Shown here in pieces: positions 50,689 through 58,971 of a stretch of 64,000 nucleotides of DNA. The translations under genes were made by a program, and so were the position numbers. The notes under the pieces were generated by a model. It made no database searches and was not told the DNA's origin. It saw only the letters and a list, made by a program, of their open reading frames with translations. Origin of the DNA: Actinocatenispora sp036503555. GTDB taxonomy: Bacteria; Actinomycetota; Actinomycetes; Mycobacteriales; Micromonosporaceae. The DNA is taken from the NCBI GenBank assembly GCA_036503555.1, contig DASXWQ010000021.1, forward strand, positions 1 through 64,000, written 5' to 3'. How positions within the stretch are numbered: the stretch's first letter is position 1; every line of letters begins with the position of its first letter.

Positions 50689-51120
50689 ATGCCTCCGAAG
50701 AAGAAGCTCGTCACCACGTTCAAGCTTGAGCTGCCCGGCGGCCAGGCCACGCCGGCTCCGCCGGTCGGTCCGGCGCTCGGTCAGCACGGCGTGAACATCA
50801 TGGAGTTCTGCAAGGCGTACAACGCCCAGACCGAGTCGCAGCGCGGCGAGATCGTGCCGGCCGAGATCAGCGTGTACGAGGACCGTTCGTTCTCGTTCGT
50901 GCTGAAGACGCCGCCGGCCGCGAAGCTGCTGCTCAAGGCCGCGAGTGTGGCCAAGGGTTCCGGTGAGCCGCACAAGGAGAAGGTCGGCACGGTCACCAAG
51001 GCCCAGGTACGGGAGATCGCCGAGAAGAAGATGCCCGACCTGAACGCGAACGATCTCGACCAGGCGTCGAAGATCATCGCCGGCACCGCCCGCAGCATGG
51101 GCATCACGGTCACCGACTGA
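50689..51120 (+). CDS. rplK: 50S ribosomal protein L11
   Basis: 143 residues, normal length. PGGQATPAPPVGPALGQHGVNIMEFCKAYNAQT at the N-terminus and PPAAKLLLKAA and IIAGTARSMGI in the RNA-binding C-terminal domain are diagnostic. It binds the GTPase-associated centre of 23S rRNA, where thiostrepton-type antibiotics act. A 167-base leader separates it from nusG. Confidence 0.98.
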   Translation: MPPKKKLVTTFKLELPGGQATPAPPVGPALGQHGVNIMEFCKAYNAQTESQRGEIVPAEISVYEDRSFSFVLKTPPAAKLLLKAASVAKGSGEPHKEKVGTVTKAQVREIAEKKMPDLNANDLDQASKIIAGTARSMGITVTD

Positions 51121-51200
51121 CCACCGCACCCTTCGTACGACGTGGGAGGGGCAGGCGCTCGCCTCGCACCACGAACCACAGGCACAACGTGGAGGACCAC

Positions 51201-51923
51201 ATGGCGCAGCACGGCAAGGAATACCGCAAGGCGTTCGACGCGATCGACAAGGACACGCTGTACAGCCCGCTCGAAGCGGTGGCGCTGGCGAAGCAGTCGA
51301 CGAAGACGAAGTTCGACGCGACGGTCGAGGTCGCGATGCGCCTCGGCGTCGACCCGCGCAAGGCGGACCAGATGGTGCGCGGCACCGTCAACCTGCCGCA
51401 CGGTACGGGCAAGACCGCCCGCGTGATCGTCTTCGCCACCGGCGACAAGGCCAGTGAGGCCATCGCCGCCGGCGCCGACGAGGTCGGCGCGGACGAGCTG
51501 ATCGCCCGCATCCAGGGCGGCTGGCTCGACTTCGACGCCGCGATCGCCACTCCGGACCAGATGGCCAAGGTCGGCCGGGTCGCGCGGATCCTGGGCCCGC
51601 GCGGCCTCATGCCGAACCCGAAGACCGGCACCGTCACGATGGACGTGACCAAGGCCGTGGCCGACATCAAGGGCGGCAAGATCACCTTCCGGGTGGACAA
51701 GCACTCGAACCTGCACCTGATCATCGGCAAGGTCAGCTTCGACGAGCGTCAGCTCGTCGAGAACTACGCCGCCGTACTGGACGAGGTGCTGCGTGCGAAG
51801 CCGGCCTCGTCGAAGGGCAAGTTCCTGAAGAAGATCAGCATGTCCACGACGATGGGTCCCGGCATCCAGGTCGACCCGAACCGCACCCGGAACCTCACCG
51901 AGGACGAGGTGCCGGTCGCCTGA
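51201..51923 (+). CDS. rplA: 50S ribosomal protein L1
   Basis: 240 residues, typical for L1. Landmarks are TKFDATVEVAMRLGVDPRKADQMVRGTVNLPHGTGK, GRILGPRGLMPNPKTGTV (as ARILGPRGLMPNPKTG) and ITFRVDKHSNLH. It forms the L1 stalk and in many bacteria represses its own operon by binding the mRNA. ATG with GGAGG. A terminator hairpin follows. Confidence 0.98.
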   Translation: MAQHGKEYRKAFDAIDKDTLYSPLEAVALAKQSTKTKFDATVEVAMRLGVDPRKADQMVRGTVNLPHGTGKTARVIVFATGDKASEAIAAGADEVGADELIARIQGGWLDFDAAIATPDQMAKVGRVARILGPRGLMPNPKTGTVTMDVTKAVADIKGGKITFRVDKHSNLHLIIGKVSFDERQLVENYAAVLDEVLRAKPASSKGKFLKKISMSTTMGPGIQVDPNRTRNLTEDEVPVA

Positions 51924-51963
51924 CGCTCAGCGAGCGAGCGGAGCTGACGCTCCGACGACCCGG

Positions 51964-51995
51964 ACGGGGCATGCCGAATCGTCGGCGTGCCCCGT
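51964..51995 (+). terminator. Terminator after rplA
   Basis: ACGGGGCATGCCGA (51964-51977) pairs with TCGGCGTGCCCCGT (51982-51995), 14 bases with one G-U pair and a 4-base loop, followed by TTCGTCG. A GAGCGAGCGGAGC motif lies just upstream. Confidence 0.8.
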
Positions 51996-52055
51996 TTCGT
52001 CGTACGGGGTGTGTGGCGTCGCCTACTCCGGTTGGGCCGCGCGGCAGCGGGTCCT

Positions 52056-52363
52056 GTAGGCTCAAATGGCTTCACCAAAGACCGCTGGTCACCACGCCGG
52101 TTCACCGGTGTGGTCGAAGGTTCCGCCGGAGCGGACGACCCGCGTAGGGAAGACGGACGATGACCATGGCCGCCCAGGCTCCCGGGCGGCGACGGTTGCC
52201 GGCGCCGGCGATCCCGACCAGACACCACGCTCCACGTGGTCGAGGCCGGTGGTCCGCCGAAGGCCGCCACCGAAGGTCCCGCCCCGTGCGCCCTGCGCCG
52301 GGGCGTTTCTCATTCCTACCGGGCCTTGCACCGACCGGCCCGAGTACGCATGAGAGGAGGGAC
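52056..52363 (+). ncRNA. Ribosomal L10 leader of rplJL
   Basis: A structured 5' untranslated region of about 300 bases starts near a TAGGCT (-10, 52056-52061) and runs to the rplJ ribosome site. It contains several GC-rich stems and a CGCCCCG/CGGGGCG hairpin (52280-52305) followed by TTTCTCATT, which looks like an attenuator. By family knowledge the L10-(L12)4 complex binds such leaders to repress its own synthesis. The exact L10-binding fold was not verified here. Confidence 0.6.
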
Positions 52364-52915
52364 ATGGCGGACACACATGGCCGGACCAAGCCGGTACGCG
52401 AGGACAAGGCCGACGCTGTCGCCGAGATCGTCGACCGGTTCCGCGCCGCGTCGGCGACCGTGCTCACCGAGTACCGCGGGCTGACCGTTTCGCAGATCAC
52501 GGAGCTGCGCCGGGCGCTCGGCCCGGACACGCACTACCGGGTCGCGAAGAACACTCTGGTCAAGATCGCGGCGAAGGATGCCGGGGTCGAAGGCCTGGAC
52601 GAGTTCTTCTCGGGTCCGACCGCCGTCACGTTCGTCAACGGCGACGTGGTCGACGCGGCCAAGGGGCTGCGCAACTTCGCCAAGGACAACCCGGCTCTGG
52701 TCATCAAGGGTGGCGTCTTCGAGGGCAAGAAGCTCTCCGCGGACGACGTCACCAAGCTGGCCGACCTGGAGTCCCGTGAGGTACTTCTCGCCAAGCTGGC
52801 GGGCGCCATGAAGGGCAACCTGTCGAAGGCCGCGAGCCTGTTCCAGGCTCCGCTGTCGAAGACGGCGCGCCTGGCTCAGGCGCTGGCCGACAAGCAGGGC
52901 GGCGAAGCAGCCTGA
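52364..52915 (+). CDS. rplJ: 50S ribosomal protein L10
   Basis: 183 residues. ATVLTEYRGLTVSQITELRRAL and YRVAKNTLVKIAAKDAG give the rRNA-binding domain, and the C-terminal helix (KTARLAQALADKQ) is the L7/L12 docking site. ATG with GAGGAGG. Coupled to rplL in the usual two-gene unit behind the L10 leader. Confidence 0.98.
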   Translation: MADTHGRTKPVREDKADAVAEIVDRFRAASATVLTEYRGLTVSQITELRRALGPDTHYRVAKNTLVKIAAKDAGVEGLDEFFSGPTAVTFVNGDVVDAAKGLRNFAKDNPALVIKGGVFEGKKLSADDVTKLADLESREVLLAKLAGAMKGNLSKAASLFQAPLSKTARLAQALADKQGGEAA

Positions 52916-53029
52916 GCGGAGCGGGTCGCCCGATGTGGCCCGCACCGCCGAGCGGCCTGCCCCGGCCGTTCCCATGTTGTCGAATCACCGCGGTACGGAT
53001 CGCGGTTGCAGGAAAGGAATACCGCCACC

Positions 53030-53413
53030 ATGGCGAAGCTCAGCACCGAGGAGCTGCTCGACGCGTTCAAGGAAATGACGCTGATCGAGCTGTCCGACTT
53101 CGTGAAGCAGTTCGAGGAGACCTTCGAGGTCACCGCGGCTGCTCCGGTCGCCGTCGCCGCTGTCGGCAGCGGCGCCGCCCCGGCCGAGGCCGCTGTCGAG
53201 CAGGACGAGTTCGACGTCATCCTCGAGTCGGCCGGCGAGAAGAAGATCCAGGTCATCAAGGAGGTGCGCGCGCTCACCAGCCTGGGCCTGAAGGAGGCCA
53301 AGGACCTGGTCGAGGGCGCCCCGAAGGCCGTCCTGGAGAAGGTCAACAAGGAGGCCGCGGAGAAGGCCAAGGCGCAGCTTGAGGGCTCCGGCGCCAGCGT
53401 GACCCTGAAGTAA
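53030..53413 (+). CDS. rplL: 50S ribosomal protein L7/L12
   Basis: 127 residues: N-terminal dimerisation helices (KLSTEELLDAFKEMTLIELSDFVKQFEE), an Ala/Val-rich hinge and the C-terminal factor-binding domain (KIQVIKEVRALTSLGLKEAKDLVE). GGAAAGGA precedes the ATG. A strong terminator follows. Confidence 0.98.
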   Translation: MAKLSTEELLDAFKEMTLIELSDFVKQFEETFEVTAAAPVAVAAVGSGAAPAEAAVEQDEFDVILESAGEKKIQVIKEVRALTSLGLKEAKDLVEGAPKAVLEKVNKEAAEKAKAQLEGSGASVTLK

Positions 53414-53435
53414 GGGTCTCTCCCGTACCACCGCG

Positions 53436-53470
53436 AAGGGCGGTCACCCCGATGGGGTGGCCGCCCTTTT
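53436..53470 (+). terminator. Terminator of the rplJL operon
   Basis: A 15-base stem (53436-53450 with 53454-53468, one G-U pair, 3-base loop) ends in TTTT. It separates the ribosomal operon from the toxin module. Confidence 0.88.
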
Positions 53471-53528
53471 CGCTGCCCGTACGCCCGGTTGCGCACCGTC
53501 TGTAGATTTCAGCGTACGGAGGTGCCCG

Positions 53529-53831
53529 ATGGTCGACGAGGTGCAGATCGAGCCGGAGCTGCTGCGGCGGATGGCGGCCCAGATCACCGACTCCCCGTTG
53601 GCGTTGGAGAGCACCGCGACAACGCTGGTGGGGGACGCGGCCGGGGCGACCGCGTCGAACCTGGGGTTCGCCACCTCGCAGGCGTTGGACAGCTTCGTCG
53701 GCGAGGTCGAGAAGGCCGTGCAGCGCGTCATCCGCACGTTCGCGAACCACGGCGAGGGCCTCAACTCCAACGCCGACAAGTACGCCAGGACCGAGCAGGA
53801 CAACAGGGACTCGTTCACCGTCGGCTCCTGA
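53529..53831 (+). CDS. EspC/WXG100-like type VII secretion partner
   Basis: A 100-residue helical-hairpin protein with no signal peptide. It resembles EspC-like ESX proteins: helix 1 about 8-35, a GATASNLGFATS turn and helix 2 about 50-88. Near its end YARTE (Tyr85 to Glu89) matches the YxxxD/E secretion signal. It lacks the WXG turn itself. ATG with CGGAGG upstream. It lies 24 bases before the toxin-like gene, so the two probably form the heterodimer that is exported. Confidence 0.7.
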   Translation: MVDEVQIEPELLRRMAAQITDSPLALESTATTLVGDAAGATASNLGFATSQALDSFVGEVEKAVQRVIRTFANHGEGLNSNADKYARTEQDNRDSFTVGS

Positions 53832-53855
53832 CGACAGATCGCGCACGGGGGTGCC

Positions 53856-54950
53856 ATGCCGCAGTACATGCAGCTCATGATGTCCGCCCCGGCGGAGTAC
53901 AGCGGGGTCGCCACGGCGCTGCAGTCGCTGGCCGCGGAGATCCGCGGGGCGGGTCGCGAGTTCGGCGGGGCCACCCAGCAGTTGCAGACCGAGTGGCAGG
54001 GCCAGGACGCCAGGTCGCAGGAGTCGCGGGCCAAGAAGGTGAACAACGGGGTCGACCTGATGTCGGCGGCGATCGGCAACGCGGTCACCGCCCTGGAGGC
54101 GGGCGCGGGGCAGCTCGGTGCGGCGGTGACCGAGCTTCGTTCGGTGGTGGAGAGCGCGTTCGACTTCGGCACGCTCGTACTGCCCAACGGGGTGGCGATC
54201 GTCGGGCCGGAGCAGTGGGGGCAGATCGTCGCGGCGGGTCCGGCGGCGGGTGCGGTCGAGGCGGCGTACCAGGCGATCGCGGAGGCGTACACGGGGATCA
54301 TCGAGGCGTCGGTGGTCGCGGCCACCGGGATGGACGAGGAGGTGTCGATCGAGCTGCGCGGCATCCAGCTCCGGCTGGAGAGCGCGCTGCCGTTCGACTC
54401 CACCTCGGAGCACGGTGCGTACTTCAACTACCAGGGTCAGACCGACCAGGCGAACGCGCGGGGCGAGATCGGCAACCACCTGAACGAGGCGTGGTGCGAG
54501 CTGCACGGCGAGACGCCGCTGGCGACCGAGCTGCGGGTGAACCCGTCCGCCACGAACTCCGAGGAGTACATGAAGGTCGACCGGATCACGGTCGACGCGG
54601 ACGGCAACCTCATTCCGTACGAGGTGAAGACCGGTGGGGCGCGGCCCACCCCGGCCCAGCAGAACCTGCTGCCGCGGCTCGGCGGCGACGGCACCGTCCA
54701 TCCGTACGTGCCGGACACGCCGGCCGCACGGGCCGCCGGCCTGCCCAACACCACCCTCGACGGCACCCAGCAGATCGGTCCGGTCCGCGTGCAGCGCTGG
54801 GACGTCGACTCGATGCCGGACAGCGCCCGCGTCGCGCTGCGGCAGCACAGCGTCGCCGACGTACTGGGCGGGAGTGCCGGGTCGGGGCCGGGGCAGGCGT
54901 TGAGAGACTGGATGCACGGCCCGGGCGCCTACCAGCTCACCACCGTCTAG
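53856..54950 (+). CDS. WXG-headed putative polymorphic toxin with PD-(D/E)xK-type C-terminus
   Basis: 364 residues, no signal peptide. Residues 1-100 form a WXG100-like hairpin (Trp47-Gln-Gly49), 101-180 a helical Ala/Gly-rich linker. The C-terminal part (about 185-364) contains VDRITVDADGNLIPYEVKTGGARPTPAQQN. Asp242, Glu256-x-Lys258 and Gln268/269 in this order fit the restriction-endonuclease (PD-(D/E)xK) core of Tox-REase-type toxins. It would be exported by a type VII (ESX) system together with the preceding protein. Nuclease assignment is by motif and not certain. The downstream gene is a candidate immunity gene. Confidence 0.65.
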   Translation: MPQYMQLMMSAPAEYSGVATALQSLAAEIRGAGREFGGATQQLQTEWQGQDARSQESRAKKVNNGVDLMSAAIGNAVTALEAGAGQLGAAVTELRSVVESAFDFGTLVLPNGVAIVGPEQWGQIVAAGPAAGAVEAAYQAIAEAYTGIIEASVVAATGMDEEVSIELRGIQLRLESALPFDSTSEHGAYFNYQGQTDQANARGEIGNHLNEAWCELHGETPLATELRVNPSATNSEEYMKVDRITVDADGNLIPYEVKTGGARPTPAQQNLLPRLGGDGTVHPYVPDTPAARAAGLPNTTLDGTQQIGPVRVQRWDVDSMPDSARVALRQHSVADVLGGSAGSGPGQALRDWMHGPGAYQLTTV

Positions 54951-54960
54951 GGAGTACAGG

Positions 54961-55311
54961 ATGACCGTGCGGGACAGCGAGACGGTGGACAGCATCACGC
55001 GCTCGGCGGATGGCGCCTCGATCACGCTGTTGATGATCGAGGACCGGCCGTTCGACGGCTCGCGGCAGCAGATGGAGCAGGTCGTCGCCAAGGTCAACAC
55101 GTACCTGCGGTTCATCCAGACCGGCCAGATCTACCGGGAGCTGCCGGACACCCTCGGCCGCGCGCTGCGGGTACGGCTGCTGTGTCAGCGGGCGCCCGAG
55201 GACGACCGGATGCTGAACGCGCTGCGCATGGCCGGCGGGATGTTCGCCCGGCACTCCGTCGACTTCGGCGTCGAGGTCATCCCGCCGGAGCTGGTCAACG
55301 CGGGTCGCTGA
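54961..55311 (+). CDS. DUF6572-like putative immunity protein
   Basis: 116 residues, cytoplasmic. The order TVDSITRSADGASITLLMIEDRPFDGS, then QQMEQVVAKVNTYLRFIQTGQIYRELPDTLGRALRVRL, resembles DUF6572 proteins, which often lie beside toxin genes in bacteria. It starts ten bases after the stop of the toxin-like gene, the usual place of an immunity gene. Function is inferred from family resemblance and position. Its 3' end overlaps the convergent gene by 17 bases. Confidence 0.65.
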   Translation: MTVRDSETVDSITRSADGASITLLMIEDRPFDGSRQQMEQVVAKVNTYLRFIQTGQIYRELPDTLGRALRVRLLCQRAPEDDRMLNALRMAGGMFARHSVDFGVEVIPPELVNAGR

Positions 55312-55957
55312 GCAGCTGTCGCGCGCCCGCGACGAACGCCTCGTGCCGCGCCTGCACGTCCGCCGCCTTGCTCCCCGGGTACTCCGCCAGGTACGTGTCG
55401 AGCGCGGCGCGCGCGCCGGCGTCGTCGCCGCGCAGGTGGTCGAGCACGACCAGCCGCCGCAGGTTCCCGTACCGCAGGAGCCCGAGGTACGGCTTGGCGG
55501 CGAGGTAGTCACGGACGGCGTCGGGCTCGGTGTACCGGTGCTGCCAGGGCAGAAACCGGTCGCGTACCAGCTCGACCGTGCGGTCGACGGCGGCCGGGAC
55601 GTCGGCCTCCTGCCGTACCGTGATCCGGCTGTACCGGAGGCTGTCGGGCGGCGGTACGACGTGGGTGAGCAGGGCACCGACCGTCTTGGGCGGCGGTGCG
55701 GTGCCCGGCTCGTACCCCTCCAGGCGCGCCAGCAGGTCCTCGGTCGGCCGGTGGATGACGCCGGGCCCGGGCTGCTCCTGGTTGACGACGCCGCCGCGGG
55801 TGTTCTTCGGCAGGTACGCCTCGCCGGTCCAGTCACCGTCGTCGGACAGTGCCACGGCGTACACGTCGGGGATGGCGGGGGTCAGGCCGATCGCGCCGAG
55901 CGCCTCGGCCTCGGCGGTACGCCAGGCCGCGAGCAGGTCGTCCGCGGTGGTTGTCAC
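55295..55957 (-). CDS. Hypothetical protein, family not recognised
   Basis: 220 residues, soluble. The N-terminal third has a DVYAVALSDDGDWTGEAYLPKNT stretch; the C-terminal third (RYGNLRRLVVLDHLRGDDAGARAALDTYLAEYPGS) looks like helical repeats. GTG at 55957 with GGAAGGA upstream. It overlaps the putative immunity gene by 17 bases tail to tail. It may belong to the toxin locus, but nothing in it shows this. Confidence 0.6.
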   Translation of the reverse strand: MTTTADDLLAAWRTAEAEALGAIGLTPAIPDVYAVALSDDGDWTGEAYLPKNTRGGVVNQEQPGPGVIHRPTEDLLARLEGYEPGTAPPPKTVGALLTHVVPPPDSLRYSRITVRQEADVPAAVDRTVELVRDRFLPWQHRYTEPDAVRDYLAAKPYLGLLRYGNLRRLVVLDHLRGDDAGARAALDTYLAEYPGSKAADVQARHEAFVAGARQLLSDPR

Positions 55958-56286
55958 GTCGGTCCTTCCGGTCCGGGGAACACGGTGACGGCACGGGACT
56001 CAGGCTACGTTGCGGGGCGATTCGGGCGCCGATCGTCACCGAGCGGAGCGAGTCAAAACACGCCAAGCCACGAAAGATCGCGACTCACCGGCGATGCCAA
56101 GAGAATCATGACGTACGTCTCGACTTCCACGTTACTCAGAAGTTAACTTATCGGCGTCACCACCGGCTCCGTGGTCTCGTTGGCCCGGAGAAACGCGAAC
56201 CGCGATGGTCCGGAGCCGACCGTGGGCCCCACCGGCCGCCTCTGCGCGGCCCGAGGCGCGTGGGCCCGGTCGGGAGGGATGTTCAC
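55958..56286. other. Upstream region of the Mce operon
   Basis: About 330 bases without a supported gene. It has a GAGCGGAGCGAG motif at 56041-56052 and then an A/T-rich stretch around 56095-56150, the likely control region of the Mce operon, followed by GC-rich leader to GGGAGGG at 56272-56278. Confidence 0.45.
56131..56147 (+). promoter_or_regulatory. Candidate operator/promoter of the Mce operon
   Basis: GTTACTCAGAAGTTAAC has dyad ends (GTTA/TAAC) and sits in the most A/T-rich patch of the region. TAACTT at 56143-56148 could be a -10. Mce operons are often controlled by GntR- or TetR-type repressors, but no regulator gene is adjacent here. Confidence 0.35.
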
Positions 56287-57324
56287 GTGGGCGTCGAGGT
56301 GCAGATCGAGGGACTGACGAAGTCCTTCGGCCGCCAGAACATCTGGGCGGACGTGAGCTTCACGCTGCCCGCGGGCGAGATCTCGGTGCTGCTCGGCCCG
56401 TCCGGTACGGGCAAGTCGGTGTTCCTGAAGACGCTGGTGGGCCTGCTGAAGCCGGACCGCGGCCACATCATGATCCAGGGCCGGGACCTGCCCCGGCTGT
56501 CCGAGCGCGACCTGTACGAGGTGCGCAAGCTGTTCGGGGTGCTGTTCCAGGACGGCGCCCTGTTCGGCTCGATGAACCTGTACGACAACGTCGCGTTCCC
56601 GCTGCGCGAGCACACCCGCAAGAGCGAGTCCGAGGTACGCCGGACCGTCATGGAGAAGCTGGACCTGGTGGGCCTGACGGGCGACGAGGGCAAGCTGCCG
56701 GGGCAGATCTCCGGTGGGATGCGCAAGCGTGCCGGCCTGGCCCGGGCGCTGGTGCTGGAGCCGGAGATCATCCTGTTCGACGAGCCGGACTCGGGCCTCG
56801 ACCCGGTGCGTACGACGCTGCTGAACCATCTGATCGTCGACCTGAACCAGCAGACCGGCGCGACGTTCCTGATCGTCACGCACGACATCAACACGGCGCG
56901 CACGGTGCCGGACAACATCGGCCTGATCTACCTGCGGCACCTGGCGATGTTCGGGCCGCGGGAGATGCTGCTGTCCAGCCAGGAGCCGGTGGTACGCCAG
57001 TTCCTGAACGCGCAGCGCCAGGGGCCGATCGGGATGGCCGAGGAGAAGGACGCGGGTGAGGTGGAGGCGGAGTCGTGGGACGACCTGCCGCCGCTGCCGC
57101 CGATCCCGATGCAGATGCAGCCGCTGAACGGCCTGCCGCGGCCGGCGGAGCGCCCCGCGGGTGAGTGGTGTCGCCGCAACGGGGTCGTCCCGCCGCCGGG
57201 CTCGTTCGAGCCGCCGGCGGCCGTGACACCCGAACCCCTGCCGCGCCGCGAGCACGGCACGGCGGCCGACACGGTCGTCCTGGACCGGGACGAGCGCGGT
57301 ACGGAGTGGCGGCGGGATGGCTAA
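56287..57324 (+). CDS. Mce-associated ABC transporter ATPase (MlaF/MceG-like)
   Basis: 345 residues. The ATPase core has Walker A GPSGTGKS (37-44), Q-loop FQDGALFGSMNLYDNVAFPLREH, signature SGGMRKRAGLARAL, Walker B IILFDEPDSGLDP and the H-loop VTHD. The FGSMN segment is typical of MlaF/MceG ATPases, which drive lipid or sterol transport through Mce proteins. A Pro-rich tail of about 90 residues follows. GTG with GGGAGGG eight bases upstream. It overlaps the next gene by eight bases. Confidence 0.93.
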   Translation: MGVEVQIEGLTKSFGRQNIWADVSFTLPAGEISVLLGPSGTGKSVFLKTLVGLLKPDRGHIMIQGRDLPRLSERDLYEVRKLFGVLFQDGALFGSMNLYDNVAFPLREHTRKSESEVRRTVMEKLDLVGLTGDEGKLPGQISGGMRKRAGLARALVLEPEIILFDEPDSGLDPVRTTLLNHLIVDLNQQTGATFLIVTHDINTARTVPDNIGLIYLRHLAMFGPREMLLSSQEPVVRQFLNAQRQGPIGMAEEKDAGEVEAESWDDLPPLPPIPMQMQPLNGLPRPAERPAGEWCRRNGVVPPPGSFEPPAAVTPEPLPRREHGTAADTVVLDRDERGTEWRRDG

Positions 57325-58090
57325 CCCGGTCGCCGGCGCGCTCCGGCACTCCGGTTCCTTCTTCGCGTACTGCCTGGACGCGCTGCGCGCGGTGCCGCGC
57401 CGCCCGTTCCAGGTACGGGAGATGATCCAGCAGGCGTGGTTCGTGTCGAGCGTGTCGATCCTGCCGACGGCGCTGGTGGCGATCCCGTTCGGCGCGGTGA
57501 TCGCCCTGCAGCTCGGTACGTTGACCAGTCAGCTCGGCGCGCAGTCGTACACCGGGGCGGCGAGCGTGCTGGCCGTCGTACGCGAGGCGGGGCCGATCGT
57601 GACGGCGCTGCTGATCGCGGGTGCCGGCGGCTCGGCGATCTGCGCGGATCTGGGCGCGCGGAAGATCCGCGAGGAGCTGGACGCGATGGAGGTGCTGGGC
57701 ATCGACCCGATCCAGCGCCTCGTGATCCCGCGGGTCGTGGCCTGCATGATCGTCGCCGTACTGCTGAACGGGTTGGTCAACGTTGTCGGCGTGGCCGGCG
57801 GGTACTTCTTCAACGTCGTGCTCCAGGGCGGTACGCCGGGCGCCTACCTGGCGAGTTTCCAGGCGCTGGGCCAGATCCAGGACCTGATCGTCGGTGAGAT
57901 CAAGGCGCTGGTGTTCGGGGCGATGGCGGCGCTGGTGGCGTCGTACAAGGGGATGACGGCGAAGGGCGGGCCGAAGGGCGTGGGTGACGCCGTGAACCAG
58001 AGCGTGGTGATCAGCTTCATGCTGCTGTTCGCGCTGAACTTCGTGATCACCTCGATCTACTTCCAGATCGTTCCGCAGAAGGGCACCTGA
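57317..58090 (+). CDS. YrbE/MlaE-family permease, first copy
   Basis: A 257-residue integral membrane permease of the Mce transporter, with five to six helices. Conserved segments are AIPFGAVIALQLG, VVREAGPIVTALLIAGAGGSAICADLGARKIREELDAMEVLGIDP, the MlaE hallmark, and VIPRVVACMIVA. It pairs with the next protein to form the membrane channel above the ATPase dimer. ATG 57317 lies inside the end of the ATPase gene. Confidence 0.94.
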   Translation: MANPVAGALRHSGSFFAYCLDALRAVPRRPFQVREMIQQAWFVSSVSILPTALVAIPFGAVIALQLGTLTSQLGAQSYTGAASVLAVVREAGPIVTALLIAGAGGSAICADLGARKIREELDAMEVLGIDPIQRLVIPRVVACMIVAVLLNGLVNVVGVAGGYFFNVVLQGGTPGAYLASFQALGQIQDLIVGEIKALVFGAMAALVASYKGMTAKGGPKGVGDAVNQSVVISFMLLFALNFVITSIYFQIVPQKGT

Positions 58091-58971
58091 TGGCGGGTCT
58101 GGCCGAGAGCCGTGCCGGAGGCGCGACAGCCGCCGCCCGTGCCGGCGGCGCGATAGCCGGCGCCGTACGCAAGCCGCTGGGGTTCCTCGACGACCTCGGC
58201 GGCCAGTTGTCGTTCTACCTGCGCGCGTTCGCGTGGGCGCCGCGTACGGTCCGGCGGTACAAGAAGGAAGTGCTGCGGCTGCTGGCCGAGGTGAGCTTCG
58301 GCTCGGGCGCGCTGGCGGTCATCGGCGGCACGGTCGGCGTGATCGTGGCGATGACGTTCTTCACCGGCACCGAGGTCGGCCTCCAGGGGTACGAGGCGCT
58401 CAACCAGATCGGGTCGAGCGCGTTCACCGGTTTCATCTCGGCGTACTTCAACACGCGGGAGATCTCGCCGCTGGTCGCGGGGATCGCGCTGTCGGCGACG
58501 GTCGGCTGCGGCTTCACCGCGCAGCTCGGTGCGATGCGGATCAACGAGGAGGTGGACGCGTTGGAGGTGATGGGCCTGCCGTCGCTGCCGTTCCTCGTGA
58601 CGACCCGGATGATCGCCGGCCTGATCGCGGTCGTCCCGCTGTACGTGATCGGCCTGCTGGCGAGTTACCTGTCGACCCGCGAGATGGTGACCCTCTACTT
58701 CGGACAGTCGTCCGGCACGTACGACTACTACTTCCACCTGTTCCTGCCGCCGGAGGACGTGCTCTGGTCGTTCGGCAAGGTGCTGGTGTTCAGCGTGATC
58801 GTGGTGCTGATCCACTGCTACCACGGGTACAACGCGTCCGGCGGGCCGGCGGGGGTCGGGATCGCCGTGGGGCGCGCGGTACGTACCGCACTGGTCGCGA
58901 TCAACGTGGTCGACTTCTTCCTGAGCCTCGCGATCTGGGGCGCCACCACGACAGTACGGATCAGCGGATGA
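58090..58971 (+). CDS. YrbE/MlaE-family permease, second copy
   Basis: A 293-residue MlaE-like permease, paralogue of the preceding one: SALSATVGCGFTAQLGAMRINEEVDALEVMGLPSLPFLVTTRMIA is the matching hallmark. An extra 30-residue Ala/Gly-rich N-terminus precedes it. Start overlaps the previous stop (TGATG) and the end overlaps the next gene (ATGA). Confidence 0.93.
   Translation: MAGLAESRAGGATAAARAGGAIAGAVRKPLGFLDDLGGQLSFYLRAFAWAPRTVRRYKKEVLRLLAEVSFGSGALAVIGGTVGVIVAMTFFTGTEVGLQGYEALNQIGSSAFTGFISAYFNTREISPLVAGIALSATVGCGFTAQLGAMRINEEVDALEVMGLPSLPFLVTTRMIAGLIAVVPLYVIGLLASYLSTREMVTLYFGQSSGTYDYYFHLFLPPEDVLWSFGKVLVFSVIVVLIHCYHGYNASGGPAGVGIAVGRAVRTALVAINVVDFFLSLAIWGATTTVRISG

Noticed and set aside
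52056..52363. A protein-coding frame in the rplJ leader (52160 onward, fused to L10)
   Set aside because: It is a GC-rich extension without ribosome site; L10 starts at the ATG with GAGGAGG at normal length, and the region fits an L10 leader.
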